NCBI GenBank assembly: GCA_964344685.1
Contig: CAYFOK010000009.1
Span: 1 to 64,000, forward strand
Source: Scalindua sp964344685
GTDB lineage: Bacteria > Planctomycetota > Brocadiia > Brocadiales > Scalinduaceae
Direction of reading: 5' to 3'
DNA: 64,000 bases
The translations under genes and the position numbers were made by a program. A model generated the notes under the pieces. The model worked only from the letters and a program-made list of their open reading frames with translations. It was not told where the DNA came from and searched no databases. Position 1 is the stretch's first letter. Each line of letters starts with the position of its first letter. Below, in pieces: positions 17,595 through 27,801 of this stretch.

Positions 17595-18509
17595 TTGGCG
17601 GTGCCCGATCCGATTATTGAAAAAATTTCTGATCTCAAGAAGAAGCATAATGCAGTTATCCTGGCACACAATTACCAGCGTGGAGAGATTCAGGATATTG
17701 CGGATTTTGTCGGTGACTCCCTGGGATTGTCTCAACAGGCAGCAAAGACCGATGCTGATTTAATTGTATTCTGCGGCGTTCATTTTATGGCAGAAACTGC
17801 CGCTCTATTGTCTCCGGACAAGACAGTTATCATGCCGGATGAGCACGCAGGATGTCCAATGGCATCGATGATTACCGCGAGGGAATTAAAAGAGAAAAAG
17901 AAACTATATCCAAATGCAAAAGTGGTATGCTACGTGAATACTACGGCTGCAGTCAAAGCAGAAAGTGATATATGTTGTACATCATCAAATGCCGTGAAGA
18001 TCGTGTCTTCAATTCCGGAAGATGAAGAGATACTGTTTGTTCCGGATAAGAGTCTCGGTGCATACGTTTCATCGTGCCTGGATCGGGAGATGATGTATTG
18101 GGAGGGCTACTGTCCAACTCATCACAGGATTCTTGCCGAGCAGATAGTCAAAATGAAGTCGGATCATCCTGAAGCAGAGGTGGTTGTTCATCCGGAGTGC
18201 ACTCCTGATGTGATTGCGCTTGCAGATCATGTTGCAAGTACGACCGGTATTCTTAAATATGCTAACACCAGCAGCTCTAAGGAGTTTATCATAGGGACTG
18301 AGATAGGGATTTTACACAGGATGAAGAAAGAAAATCCTGAAAAAACCTTTATGCCAGTTACACCTTTATCTGACTGTCCAAACATGAAATTGAATACTCT
18401 GGAAAAGCTGTTGTGGTCTCTTGAAGATATTCAGTTTGTGGTTACCGTACCCGAAGAGATAGCGGTTAAGGCGAGGAACGCTATTCAGAGAATGTTGGAC
18501 CTGTCTTGA
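17595..18509 (+). CDS. nadA: Quinolinate synthase NadA
   Basis: A 304-residue [4Fe-4S] enzyme that condenses iminoaspartate with dihydroxyacetone phosphate to quinolinate in NAD biosynthesis. The sequence opens with ILAHNYQRGEIQDIADFVGDS. The three cluster cysteines appear in VVCYVNTTAAVKA, VVHPECTPDV and LSDCPNMKLNTLE. Length is normal for the shorter bacterial form. The start is TTG at 17,595 behind ataggag; a GTG two codons later is an alternative. No nadB or nadC is adjacent. Confidence 0.95.
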   Translation: MAVPDPIIEKISDLKKKHNAVILAHNYQRGEIQDIADFVGDSLGLSQQAAKTDADLIVFCGVHFMAETAALLSPDKTVIMPDEHAGCPMASMITARELKEKKKLYPNAKVVCYVNTTAAVKAESDICCTSSNAVKIVSSIPEDEEILFVPDKSLGAYVSSCLDREMMYWEGYCPTHHRILAEQIVKMKSDHPEAEVVVHPECTPDVIALADHVASTTGILKYANTSSSKEFIIGTEIGILHRMKKENPEKTFMPVTPLSDCPNMKLNTLEKLLWSLEDIQFVVTVPEEIAVKARNAIQRMLDLS

Positions 18510-18645
18510 CAGGATTTAATGATTTATGATTGACTATTGAATCTTTTAGACGGTTTTCCTTATTATGATAATGACTGAATGTTATGATAATGACTGAATG
18601 GAATCTTTCATCAATCGTAAATCGACAATCGCCAATCATCAAGCC

Positions 18646-21555
18646 TTACAAATATTCCTTAAGGAATTTTCCTGTATAAGATTTTTTTAATTTAGAAATC
18701 TTTTCCGGTGTGCCATATCCTAACACATATCCTCCTCCTTTTCCCCCTTCAGGGCCGAGATCTATGATATGGTCAGCGCATTTTAAAACATCGAGATTGT
18801 GTTCAATGACGATAACGGAATGTCCGTTGTTGATCAGCTTCTGGAAGCAGTCAAGCAGCTTTCTTATATCATCAAAATGGAGGCCGGTTGTGGGTTCGTC
18901 AAATATGAAAAGATTCTTTTCGTACTTTCCCTTTGCCATATAAGTTGCCAGTTTCAATCGCTGCGCTTCTCCTCCTGAGAGTGTTGTGGCAGGCTGTCCC
19001 AATCTCAGATACCCAAGGCCCGTGTCTGAAAGATACTGCAACCCCTTCTTTATATGTAATGTGGCCTTAGATAGACTGCTGTTCGTTTCCGTAGCAGCAT
19101 CCCTGTTTCTGTTAGAAAAGAATGCCATCGCCTCGCTTACTGTCATTTCCAGGACTTCGTGAATGTTTTTATCCTTATAGCAGACCTCCAGAACATCCTT
19201 TCTGAAACGTTTGCCATGACACTGATCACAAGTTACGTAAATGTCGGCAAGAAACTGCATATCCACTTTTATGTAACCGCAGCCTTCACAATAATCGCAC
19301 CTGCCGCCTTTAACGTTAAATGAAAAAGAACCTTGAGTATAACCATGCAGCCTTGCTTCCCTCGTTGATGCAAATAACTTCCTTATGTAATCAAATACTT
19401 TTACATATGTGATAGGATTTGATCTTGGTGTTCTGCCGATGGGAGATTGATCTACCATGATTACATCATCTATCCGGCCGTTAATGCTGAGGTTTTTGTG
19501 AACTCCTATATGACCTGAATAGATTCCCTTTTTTCTTTTAAGGGCACCGTATAGCGTGTCCTGGATCAATGTGCTTTTGCCGGAACCTGATACTCCGGTT
19601 ATACAGGTAAATACGTTGAGAGGAAAACAGACGTCAATTTTCTTCAGGTTGTTTTCGGCCGCACCGGTAATTTTAATGTGATTTTGTGTAATTTTTCTTC
19701 TTGCAGGAGGCAGATCAATCTGCTTTTTACCCTTCAGGTACTGTCCGGTTAATGAACCGTTTCCTGAAGATATTTTGTTAACATCTCCTACATAGACTAC
19801 TCTACCGCCATTTTCACCCGCACCGGGGCCGATGTCTATAAGATAGTCAGCAGACTTAATCATCTCTCTGTCATGCTCAACGACAACTACGGAATTTCCT
19901 ATATCCCTCAATCGTACCAGGATATCAATAAGACGCTTTGTATCCCTCGGGTGAAGGCCTATACTCGGTTCGTCCAGAATATACAAGGTGTTAACAAGCG
20001 ACGAGCCGAGTGAAGTGGTCAGGTTGACTCTCTGTGCCTCTCCGCCTGAAAGGGTCCTCGTCATTCTGTCGAGAGTTAAATATTCCAATCCGACCTTAAC
20101 CATGTAACCAAGCCTTTTTTTAATCTCTAATAACAAAAGCCTGCCGACTTCTTCCTCGTATTTTGAGAGCTTTAATTTTTCAAAAAAACGGTATGCTTCA
20201 TCAATAGACATACTGCACACATCTGAAATATTATACTGCTTTATTTTTACATTATGGGCTGAAGGGTTCAGTCTGGTACCATTACAGTCAGTACATACGG
20301 TATAACATCGATATTTACTGAGTAATACTCTGACATGCATCTTATATTTTTTCTCTTCAAGCAGATCAAAGAATTCTCCGATTCCGCAGAAATCTGAAGT
20401 ACCTTCATTGATTAGTTTTAACTGTTTCTTTGTTAATTTATTGTAAGGGATATCAAGCGGAATATTATACTCTGAAGCTGCGTCCTGTAACTCTACAAGC
20501 AATCCGCTGTATGCCGGCGAATTCCAGACAGCTATTGCCCCCTCGTTAAGCGTTTTTGTCTTGTCCGGTACAACAAGGTCCATATCTATTTCGATGGTGT
20601 GGCCGAATCCCTGGCATTTTTTACATGCACCCAGGGGATTATTAAATGAAAACAGGTGGTGAGTGGGAGTCTTGTAATCTATTTCGCAATTGTTGCAATG
20701 GAAATGACTGCTGAATGATAATGCAGTCCATTCCTCGTTGTTAATTGAGATAGTTCTTGACTTCCTTCCTGTTGGATCTTTTTTTGAGTGTTTTCTTTTT
20801 TCAGTAGAGTTTTTTTCGTTCTTTTTGCTCTCACCGCTTAAATAGATAATACTTAAGTTTCCTGAGCCCAGTCTGTATGCAGTCTCAAGGCTATCTGTCA
20901 GCCTGCTCCTGATCTTCTTGCCCACTATTAGTCTATCTACTATTCCCGCAACTGACTTATGTTTGCGTATGTCAAAGTTGTCAGGTGTGGAAGAGATATC
21001 AATAATAGAGCTGCCTGCAAGGATCCTGATTATTCCTCGTTCTCTCAAAGCTGAAACCTGCATATCGTTTGAGATCTTTCTGCTGATTGCAAGAGGAAAC
21101 GTAACAAGAAATCTGGTGCTCTCCGGAAGTGACAGAACGCGGTCTCTGATCTGAAATATAGTATCGTTCTGGACAACCTCACCGCAGTTTTCACAGTAAG
21201 TCTTGCCTATGCGTGCAAAGAGAAGACGCAGGTAATCATTAATCTCTGTTGCAGTCCCTACAGTAGAGCGGCGATTCTTTACGGGGTTCTTCTGTTCGAT
21301 TGCTATTGCCGGTGGTATGCCTTCAATATGGTCTAAATCCGGTTTGTCTACTCTCTCCAGAAATTGACGGGCATAAGCGGAAAAAGATTCGACATATCTC
21401 CTCTGGCCTTCTGCGTAAAGGGTATCAAAGGCAAGGCTTGATTTGCCGGACCCGCTTACACCGGTTATCACTGCCAGTTTGCGTAAAGGGATCTCAATAT
21501 CTATATTCTTAAGGTTATGTACTCTGATACCACGGGCAACAATTGATTTTCTCAT
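18646..21555 (-). CDS. uvrA: Excinuclease ABC subunit A (UvrA)
   Basis: A 969-residue DNA damage-recognition ATPase of nucleotide excision repair. It has two ABC modules: Walker A GVSGSGKSSLAF near residue 34 and GVSGSGKSTLIQ near 660, each with a TLSGGEAQR signature and a Walker B DEP. Zinc-finger Cys pairs are present (CNNC...CKKC in the first half, CDYCEGCG and CDQC in the second). I choose the ATG at 21,555 (MRKSIVARGIRVHNLKNI) behind gagaag; a start nine codons further upstream adds residues atypical of the family. Divergent from the DUF493 gene. Confidence 0.97.
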   Translation of the reverse strand: MRKSIVARGIRVHNLKNIDIEIPLRKLAVITGVSGSGKSSLAFDTLYAEGQRRYVESFSAYARQFLERVDKPDLDHIEGIPPAIAIEQKNPVKNRRSTVGTATEINDYLRLLFARIGKTYCENCGEVVQNDTIFQIRDRVLSLPESTRFLVTFPLAISRKISNDMQVSALRERGIIRILAGSSIIDISSTPDNFDIRKHKSVAGIVDRLIVGKKIRSRLTDSLETAYRLGSGNLSIIYLSGESKKNEKNSTEKRKHSKKDPTGRKSRTISINNEEWTALSFSSHFHCNNCEIDYKTPTHHLFSFNNPLGACKKCQGFGHTIEIDMDLVVPDKTKTLNEGAIAVWNSPAYSGLLVELQDAASEYNIPLDIPYNKLTKKQLKLINEGTSDFCGIGEFFDLLEEKKYKMHVRVLLSKYRCYTVCTDCNGTRLNPSAHNVKIKQYNISDVCSMSIDEAYRFFEKLKLSKYEEEVGRLLLLEIKKRLGYMVKVGLEYLTLDRMTRTLSGGEAQRVNLTTSLGSSLVNTLYILDEPSIGLHPRDTKRLIDILVRLRDIGNSVVVVEHDREMIKSADYLIDIGPGAGENGGRVVYVGDVNKISSGNGSLTGQYLKGKKQIDLPPARRKITQNHIKITGAAENNLKKIDVCFPLNVFTCITGVSGSGKSTLIQDTLYGALKRKKGIYSGHIGVHKNLSINGRIDDVIMVDQSPIGRTPRSNPITYVKVFDYIRKLFASTREARLHGYTQGSFSFNVKGGRCDYCEGCGYIKVDMQFLADIYVTCDQCHGKRFRKDVLEVCYKDKNIHEVLEMTVSEAMAFFSNRNRDAATETNSSLSKATLHIKKGLQYLSDTGLGYLRLGQPATTLSGGEAQRLKLATYMAKGKYEKNLFIFDEPTTGLHFDDIRKLLDCFQKLINNGHSVIVIEHNLDVLKCADHIIDLGPEGGKGGGYVLGYGTPEKISKLKKSYTGKFLKEYL

Positions 21556-21878
21556 TTTACTTCTCTGACTGAAGGGAAACACAATATTTTAACAGAATTT
21601 ACCATTCAACAGATTGGACTAATAAATGTCAATACTATTTAACAGGCTGAATATAAAACTGCTGAATTCTGAATTATTTCCGTTATGATGTGCGGATGTT
21701 GAGGGTGTTGCACTCTAGCTGCACTTAAGATTTTCTCTTGTTTTCCATGATATATTTTATTAGCATAAAAAAATGTAAAATTTAGTTATAAATTTATTGT
21801 GTGTTAGTGCTTAATATAAAAACAGGTGTAAAAGTTCCAGCTGTTTAAAAGATAACTTATAGTAGAACAGGTCCTTAG
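21556..21878. other. Divergent promoter region, uvrA / DUF493
   Basis: About 320 nt of AT-rich DNA between divergent genes. No LexA-box-like palindrome that I would defend, and no ORF. Confidence 0.45.
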
Positions 21879-22145
21879 ATGATTGATAAAAGAGATAATG
21901 AAGAGTCCGGTATAGATTATCCCTGCGAATGGATTTACAAGGTTATTGGGAGCGATAAGGAGTCTGTGCATAACGCAATTGAGAGCATTATACAGGACAG
22001 CGAATTTCAGATCAATATTTCCAATACAAGTAAAACCGGAAAATATATAAGCTTTGATATAAAGGTGACGGTAGGTGATGAGGCATATCGTAATAAAATC
22101 TATCATGCGTTCAAGAGGCATGAAGATATAAAATTTGTATTTTGA
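21879..22145 (+). CDS. DUF493 (YbeD-like) protein
   Basis: An 88-residue protein of the small ACT-like DUF493 family: PCEWIYKVIGSDKESV near the N-terminus, then GKYISFDIKVTV and the terminal HEDIKFVF, which match the beta-alpha-beta-beta-alpha-beta layout (IxxxxxVxxxL). The E. coli relative YbeD is of uncertain, possibly regulatory, function. Its end overlaps or abuts the recQ-like start region, so the two are likely co-transcribed. Confidence 0.8.
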   Translation: MIDKRDNEESGIDYPCEWIYKVIGSDKESVHNAIESIIQDSEFQINISNTSKTGKYISFDIKVTVGDEAYRNKIYHAFKRHEDIKFVF

Positions 22146-22182
22146 CGCGATAACGACCTGTCATGAAAATAGGAAAATCATT

Positions 22183-23625
22183 TTGTTATTAACTGATAAA
22201 GAGCCTGTAAAAGTCTTAGAAAACTATTTTGGTTTTAAATCGTTTCTGTGGAAACAGGAAGAGATTATCAGGCATATTCTGGCGGAAAAACATGCCCTGG
22301 TAGTCGCGCCTACCGGTATAGGCAAATCTCTCTGCTATCAAATCCCTGCCATTATCAATGATGGACTTACAGTAGTGATCTCTCCTCTCATTGCGCTTAT
22401 GAAGGATCAGGTAGACACATTGAAGAGGCGGAGGGTTGAAGCGACATACATTAACTCTTCACTGGGACGGGAGAAACGAACAGCAAGATATGCAGCGCTT
22501 AAGAACGGGAGCTACCGTATCATTTACGTTACTCCCGAACGTTTTCGCAAACCGGAATTTATCGAAGCCCTTTCCGGGCGACGTATAAGCCTTCTTGCGG
22601 TAGATGAGGCACACTGCATAAGTGAATGGGGGCATGATTTCCGTCCGGATTATACCAGGATTCAGGAGTTTCGGCAGATATTAGGTAATCCTGTTACAAT
22701 CGCGCTCACCGCTACAGCCACTCCAGAGGTACAGAAAGATATCATTAAAACTCTCTGCCTTGAGAGAGGGCAGGTTAGAATGTTTCATGGTGGAATAGAC
22801 CGTCCTAATCTGCATCTGCAGGTTGAAAAAGTGTTCAGTAATGAAGAGAAATTAGAGCATATTATTTCTATTATGAATGAATATGATGGTAATGGTATCG
22901 TCTATTTTACACTTATTAAACAACTTAATAATTTCAGTGAGCTGTTAAAGGAGCAGGGGGTTACGCATCTGTGTTATCATGGCAGTCTTGAACGTATGCA
23001 GCGTTCTAAAGTGCAGGAGCAGTTTATGAATGGGCGGAATACACTCGTATTGGCGACAAATGCGTTTGGTATGGGTATTGACAAGGAAGATATTCGCTTT
23101 GTAACTCATGCGGATATACCCGGTTCTATTGAATCGTATTACCAGGAAATTGGCCGTGCCGGTCGGGACGGCAGGGACTCTTTATGTACACTGTTATACG
23201 ATGAACACGATCTGTTGACACATATGAATTTTATCAAGTGGAATAATCCCGATGCCGAATACTTTCAGCGGGTATATCACCTCCTGGAAGAAAACGTAGA
23301 AAAAATATCGGCTCTTGGTATGGATTGGTTTAAGGAAAATATTCACTTCAGGAGCGGAAATGATTTCAGGCTGGAGACAGCATTGAACATGCTTGACAGA
23401 TATGGTGTGATTGAACTGAGCATTGAGCCGTTCGAGATAGAAATTATTTCTGACATGCACCCACAATTAATAGATCAGAATTACCTGGATACTAAACTCA
23501 AACGAGATCAGCAAAAGCTCTACACTCTCGTGCAATATACAAAGTATGAAGGTGATCGAAAAGCATTCATCCATGAGTATTTCGGATTACCGTACGGTAA
23601 CAGCACTGTCAAGCCCATGGAGTAA
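22183..23625 (+). CDS. recQ: RecQ-family ATP-dependent DNA helicase, short form
   Basis: About 480 residues of superfamily II 3'-5' DNA helicase. Walker A-like APTGIGKSLCYQIPA, DEAH box (DEAHCISEWGHDFRPDY) and motif VI (GRAGRDG) are all present. The protein stops at the start of the usual zinc-binding region: where typical RecQ has CRR...YFGE...CGNCDNC, here DRKAFIHEYFGLPYGNS replaces every Cys. RQC and HRDC domains are absent. The start is uncertain: TTG at 22,183 has AGGA 8 nt upstream; TTG at 22,135 would overlap the DUF493 gene. A DUF1456 gene follows after 2 nt. Confidence 0.88.
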   Translation: MLLTDKEPVKVLENYFGFKSFLWKQEEIIRHILAEKHALVVAPTGIGKSLCYQIPAIINDGLTVVISPLIALMKDQVDTLKRRRVEATYINSSLGREKRTARYAALKNGSYRIIYVTPERFRKPEFIEALSGRRISLLAVDEAHCISEWGHDFRPDYTRIQEFRQILGNPVTIALTATATPEVQKDIIKTLCLERGQVRMFHGGIDRPNLHLQVEKVFSNEEKLEHIISIMNEYDGNGIVYFTLIKQLNNFSELLKEQGVTHLCYHGSLERMQRSKVQEQFMNGRNTLVLATNAFGMGIDKEDIRFVTHADIPGSIESYYQEIGRAGRDGRDSLCTLLYDEHDLLTHMNFIKWNNPDAEYFQRVYHLLEENVEKISALGMDWFKENIHFRSGNDFRLETALNMLDRYGVIELSIEPFEIEIISDMHPQLIDQNYLDTKLKRDQQKLYTLVQYTKYEGDRKAFIHEYFGLPYGNSTVKPME

Positions 23626-23627
23626 AT

Positions 23628-24098
23628 ATGATAACTAACAATGATATATTGAGAAGGCTTCGGTATGCTCTGGATATTAAAGATGCGACGATGATTGAAA
23701 TTTTTAAACTGTCTGAATACGAAATTACCCGTTCCAGGTTGCTGGATCTTCTTAAAAAAGAAGATGACGAAGGATATGTAGATTGCAGTGATGAAGTTAT
23801 GGGACTGTTTCTGGATGGTTTAATTATCCATAAAAGAGGCAGGAGAGATAAGATGCCGGGGCAAGAGGAAAAGAAGGATGAGCCTTTGACAAATAACAGT
23901 ATTTTAAAGAAGCTGAGGATTGCTCTGAAATTCAGAGAGGAAGATATGCTCAGTACTTTAAAACTGGCTGGTATGAGTCTTTCTAAATCTGAGTTGTCTG
24001 CACTGTTTAGAAAGGAAGGACAGAGACATTATAAAGAGTGCGGTGACCAGATACTCAGAAATTTTTTGAAGGGTCTGACTACGCGACTCAGAGATTGA
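23628..24098 (+). CDS. DUF1456 (YehS-like) protein
   Basis: A 156-residue protein made of two copies of an approximately 65-residue helical repeat: NNDILRRLRYALDIKDATMIEIFKL and NNSILKKLRIALKFREEDMLSTLKL, each followed by a basic/acidic helix ending in FLDGLI or FLKGLT. This matches the YehS/DUF1456 family, whose function is unknown. The ATG lies 2 nt after the helicase stop, so translation is probably coupled. Membership of the recQ transcript may hint at a nucleic-acid-linked role, but this is only context. Confidence 0.82.
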   Translation: MITNNDILRRLRYALDIKDATMIEIFKLSEYEITRSRLLDLLKKEDDEGYVDCSDEVMGLFLDGLIIHKRGRRDKMPGQEEKKDEPLTNNSILKKLRIALKFREEDMLSTLKLAGMSLSKSELSALFRKEGQRHYKECGDQILRNFLKGLTTRLRD

Positions 24099-24165
24099 TG
24101 TTTTTTAAGTTTTCTACATCATCTCATTAATCTATTTTCATCTTATTACATAAATTGAAAATTAC

Positions 24166-24804
24166 ATGTCAATATTTATAGATACAGCAGATGTTCAACA
24201 GGCAAAAACTGCAAAAGAATCAGGCTGGGTCAGTGGCATAACCACTAACCCAGTCCTTCTGGCAGATTCCGGGTCTTCCGCCGCAGACACACTACAGAAA
24301 CTTGCAGAACTGAATACCGGTATATTATTTTACCAGCTTGTTGCTGTGAGCGAAAAGGACATGCTGAAGGAGGCGCAGCTTGCAAAGGAAATTGTGGGGG
24401 AGCAGTTGGTACTGAAACTTCCACCTACTAAGCCTGGGTTTCAGATTATTCCACATCTTTCTCAGGAGGTTCCATGCTGTGTTACAGCCATTTACAGTGT
24501 TGCACAGGCCATAGTTGCCAGAGAGTCAGGCGTTCAGTACATTGCCGTTTATGTCAGCAGGGCAACGAAGCTGCTGGGGGACGGACTGTCACTTGTTTTT
24601 GAAATAAGCAGAGTACTTCAGGGAAGCCGGACTCAGATACTTGCAGCCAGTCTCAAGTCACCGATGGAGGCAGGTTCGGCTATCTTGTCAGGCGCTGATC
24701 ATTTGACCATGCCTTTTGATGTCTTAAACTCTTTAATATACAACGAGCATTCAGAAGATGCAGTAAATAATTTTAATGCAAATGGTACAGGCCTTCAGCT
24801 GTGA
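24166..24804 (+). CDS. Transaldolase-like / fructose-6-phosphate aldolase family protein
   Basis: A 212-residue class I aldolase barrel of the small TalC/Fsa/MipB group. It begins MSIFIDTADVQQAKTA and has the GITTNPVLL motif at about 23-32. The Schiff-base lysine is in LVLKLPPT at about residue 87. The late barrel is intact (AASLKSPMEAGSAILSGADHLTMP). Expected reaction: transfer or cleavage of a dihydroxyacetone unit in sugar phosphates; transaldolase and fructose-6-phosphate aldolase cannot be told apart here. Convergent with rfbD, only 2 nt between the genes. Confidence 0.88.
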   Translation: MSIFIDTADVQQAKTAKESGWVSGITTNPVLLADSGSSAADTLQKLAELNTGILFYQLVAVSEKDMLKEAQLAKEIVGEQLVLKLPPTKPGFQIIPHLSQEVPCCVTAIYSVAQAIVARESGVQYIAVYVSRATKLLGDGLSLVFEISRVLQGSRTQILAASLKSPMEAGSAILSGADHLTMPFDVLNSLIYNEHSEDAVNNFNANGTGLQL

Positions 24805-24806
24805 GA

Positions 24807-25664
24807 TTACTGCTTCTTCAAATACGATTCAACAGCTTCCTGCCATGGCCTCATTCTCATTCCGGTGATTGTGTTGAACTTTTGACAGTTTAAGGTTGAA
24901 TTATGAGGGACCTTTGCGGGACGCTTATATTCAGACGATTTTATCGGGTTCATTTTAATATTGTAGCCCATCGTTTCAAATATAAACTCTGCACATTTAT
25001 ATCGTGAACAGCTTCCGTCATTAGAGACGTTAATAATACCATCACATTTCTGTTTGATTAATGTCAACAATGCCTCGGAGAGGTCAGGGGTATACGTTGG
25101 GGATCCTGCTTCGTCAGTGACAATTGAAAGTTCGTTATTATGTTCTGCCAATTCAACCATTTTTGAAACGAAGCTGACTCCATTATGCCCGAACAACCAT
25201 GAAGTCCTTACTATAAGATACGAATTGCAATGGCTCTTTATATTTTTCTCGCCTTCAAGTTTTGTCCTGCCATATTCTGACAATGGATTGGCCTGATCTT
25301 CTTCGGTATATGGTCTGTTGCTGTTACCGTCAAACACATAATCAGTACTGATGTGAATGACTCTGGCACCGCATTTCTTAGCGGCGGCGGCAATATATTT
25401 TGGTCCCATGGCATTTACTTTGAGTGCCGCTTCTCTTTCCGATTCACATTTATCAACATTGGTAAATGCGGCACAATTAACAATGATGTCCGGCCTGTGT
25501 GTGGAGATAAAATCTGACACTTTCTCTTCGATTGTAATGTCAAGCGCTTCGTGCGGGGCCTCTATGATTTCCAGAGATGGGTCTAGTGAAGATTTCCTGC
25601 TTTCAAGCAGGTTAACAAGGTCTGTTCCAAGCATTCCGCCTGATCCGGTGATAAGAATTTTCAT
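24807..25664 (-). CDS. rfbD: dTDP-4-dehydrorhamnose reductase
   Basis: A 285-residue NAD(P)H-dependent short-chain reductase making dTDP-L-rhamnose for surface polysaccharide. The N-terminal GSGGMLGTDLV is the nucleotide-binding loop. HISTDYVFDG holds the Thr/Asp region, and PYTEEDQANPLSEYGRTKLEGE includes the catalytic Tyr-x3-Lys. RTSWLFG and SDNGS-like VSNDGSCSRY complete the family pattern. The rest of the rml pathway is not next door. It is followed upstream by an ABC lipid exporter on the same strand (33 nt), consistent with an envelope-glycolipid context. Confidence 0.92.
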   Translation of the reverse strand: MKILITGSGGMLGTDLVNLLESRKSSLDPSLEIIEAPHEALDITIEEKVSDFISTHRPDIIVNCAAFTNVDKCESEREAALKVNAMGPKYIAAAAKKCGARVIHISTDYVFDGNSNRPYTEEDQANPLSEYGRTKLEGEKNIKSHCNSYLIVRTSWLFGHNGVSFVSKMVELAEHNNELSIVTDEAGSPTYTPDLSEALLTLIKQKCDGIINVSNDGSCSRYKCAEFIFETMGYNIKMNPIKSSEYKRPAKVPHNSTLNCQKFNTITGMRMRPWQEAVESYLKKQ

Positions 25665-25696
25665 TATATTTAAATTGGCAAATGGAGTGAAATGAG

Positions 25697-27580
25697 TTAT
25701 GTGTCAAACTGTATTCTATATTGCTTTCTATATTCACCATCTTTTTCTATCAGTACATCATGCGAACCTGTTTCAACGATGCGGCCGTTTTTTAAAACTA
25801 CGATTCGGTCCGCATAGCGAATGGTTGAGAGGCGGTGCGCGATAACGAAAGTTGTCTTGCCTTTCATCAGGTTATCCAACGCTTCCTGGACAAGCTTTTC
25901 AGATTCCGAATCGAGAGATGATGTTGCTTCATCCAGTATTAATATAGGTGCATTTTTCAGTATTGCCCTGGCAATGGTTACCCTTTGCTTTTGTCCGCCT
26001 GAAAGTTTTACACCCTGCTCTCCTACTACGGTATCATAGCCCTTAGGAAGATCTATGATAAAATCATGTATGTTAGCCGCTTTGGCAGCTTCTTGAATCT
26101 CTTCTGTACTTGCGTCTCTCCTCCCGCACAGGATATTTTCCTTAAAGCTTCTGTTAAAAAGAAATGTTTGCTGGCTGACAATTGCAATCTGGTCCAGGAG
26201 AGAATCCCGTGTTATTAACCGAATGTCTGTGCCATCTATTTTAATACTTCCATTTACGGGATCGTAAAAACGCGGAACAAGATCTAGCAGCGTAGATTTG
26301 CCTGCACCGCTCTCTCCTACAATAGCAACAATCTGTCCCTTTTGTACTGTCAGGTTGATATCCTTGAGGACGGGAATAGTGTCGTATGCAAAGTTTACGT
26401 TACTGAATTCAATTTCACTTTCAACATTCTGCAGTTCTACAGCATCAGGGTTATCTGTTATTGTCGGTTGCTGGTCCAGCAGCTCAAAGACCCTGTTTGC
26501 ACCGGCCAGAGATTCCTGGAGTTTTCCGTAGCTTTTAGCCAGTTTTTTTATTGATGTAAGTATCAAAAACGCGGTTACCGTGACAAACCCTCCCAGCGAA
26601 CCCGGAGAAATTTTATTTGTTGAAATAACATAACCTCCTATAATAATTATGGCGGCCAGCCCCAGAGAGTAGATAAACTCTGTTGTACTTGCATTCAATG
26701 CCTTTGCCTTGACAGTCTGCATCATCCTTTTAAAGAATCTTGAGTTTATTGTTTTAAACTCTACGATCTCTTCGTCTTCCATTTTGAAGGCTTTTACCGT
26801 TCTTATTCCTGAAAACATCTCCCTCATTGAATCGGTCAACTCTCCCAGATGTGTCAGGCTTCTTCTTCCATATTTTTTGATTTTACGTCCAAATACCAAT
26901 ACGGGTACAACGACAATTGGAACCAATATAAATGTAAACAGTGAAAGCTTCCAGCTGAAATAAAATGCCAGCCCGAACCCGACTACCAGGCGCATTGGTT
27001 GAAGAAGAATGCTGTCAAACAGGATCGAAAGCCCAAATTGTGTTGCATTAATATCATTAGTAAGCCTGGAAATCAATTCTCCGCTCTTTCTGTTTTCAAA
27101 ATAATTCAGCGATTGCGGCAGGATATGTTCGCATAGATGATTGCGAATGTCCATGAGGACGTTCCACATGACATGGTTCTTCAAATATGTTTGAAGGTAA
27201 TTAAAGGCAAAGATAAATGGAGCCATAAATGCGACAAGTATTCCTATGAAAGTGAACGAACCCGTGATCTTTTTTGCCAATTTGTCAATTTTTGACATGA
27301 AAGCGGTGCCTGCTACCCTGGAGACAGCTTTTCGTTTTAAACTGCTTATAATATCTTTGGAATCGTTTTTCTCCTGAATGCTGTATATACCGGCTGTAGT
27401 TTTTGCTGTTTCTCCCTGTATTAAGCGATCTATTACAGGTTTGATCAGTGCTAATTGTGCGCCGATAAACAGCGTGAAAAGTCCCATGCAGAGCAGTGTC
27501 AGAAAAAACATCTTCCAGTGCGGTTTTGCATATGAAAACAGCCTTGCACTCTCTCTTATTGTGTTATAATTATTAGACAT
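25697..27580 (-). CDS. MsbA-like ABC exporter (fused membrane and ATPase domains)
   Basis: A 627-residue half-transporter expected to work as a homodimer. Six TM helices lie in residues about 20-350, then an ATPase domain. Walker A is GESGAGKSTLLDL (about 420), the signature LSGGQKQRVTIARA, Walker B ILILDEATSSLD, and the H-loop IAHRLST. It resembles MsbA/lipid A flippases. It differs from E. coli MsbA by a longer first periplasmic loop (about residues 45-100, containing a Lys/Asp-rich stretch). Divergent from an LptF/G-like gene and next to rfbD, so lipopolysaccharide or glycolipid export is likely. Multidrug export remains possible. Confidence 0.9.
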   Translation of the reverse strand: MSNNYNTIRESARLFSYAKPHWKMFFLTLLCMGLFTLFIGAQLALIKPVIDRLIQGETAKTTAGIYSIQEKNDSKDIISSLKRKAVSRVAGTAFMSKIDKLAKKITGSFTFIGILVAFMAPFIFAFNYLQTYLKNHVMWNVLMDIRNHLCEHILPQSLNYFENRKSGELISRLTNDINATQFGLSILFDSILLQPMRLVVGFGLAFYFSWKLSLFTFILVPIVVVPVLVFGRKIKKYGRRSLTHLGELTDSMREMFSGIRTVKAFKMEDEEIVEFKTINSRFFKRMMQTVKAKALNASTTEFIYSLGLAAIIIIGGYVISTNKISPGSLGGFVTVTAFLILTSIKKLAKSYGKLQESLAGANRVFELLDQQPTITDNPDAVELQNVESEIEFSNVNFAYDTIPVLKDINLTVQKGQIVAIVGESGAGKSTLLDLVPRFYDPVNGSIKIDGTDIRLITRDSLLDQIAIVSQQTFLFNRSFKENILCGRRDASTEEIQEAAKAANIHDFIIDLPKGYDTVVGEQGVKLSGGQKQRVTIARAILKNAPILILDEATSSLDSESEKLVQEALDNLMKGKTTFVIAHRLSTIRYADRIVVLKNGRIVETGSHDVLIEKDGEYRKQYRIQFDT

Positions 27581-27801
27581 ATAGCAATACTCTTTCAGCA
27601 GTTATGCTTACAATCTACCTGCAGATTTGCGAATTGATGTTATCACACATAAGTCTTTTGTCAATGAAAAGATTGTCATTTCAGCAGCTGATGAACTGTC
27701 AAATAATTGTTATTGACCTACTCAAAGATGGATAGATATAATCGAACTTAAGATCTTAAATTTGGTCGCCTTACACGGCATAAGATTGGTTAGTAAAATT
27801 A

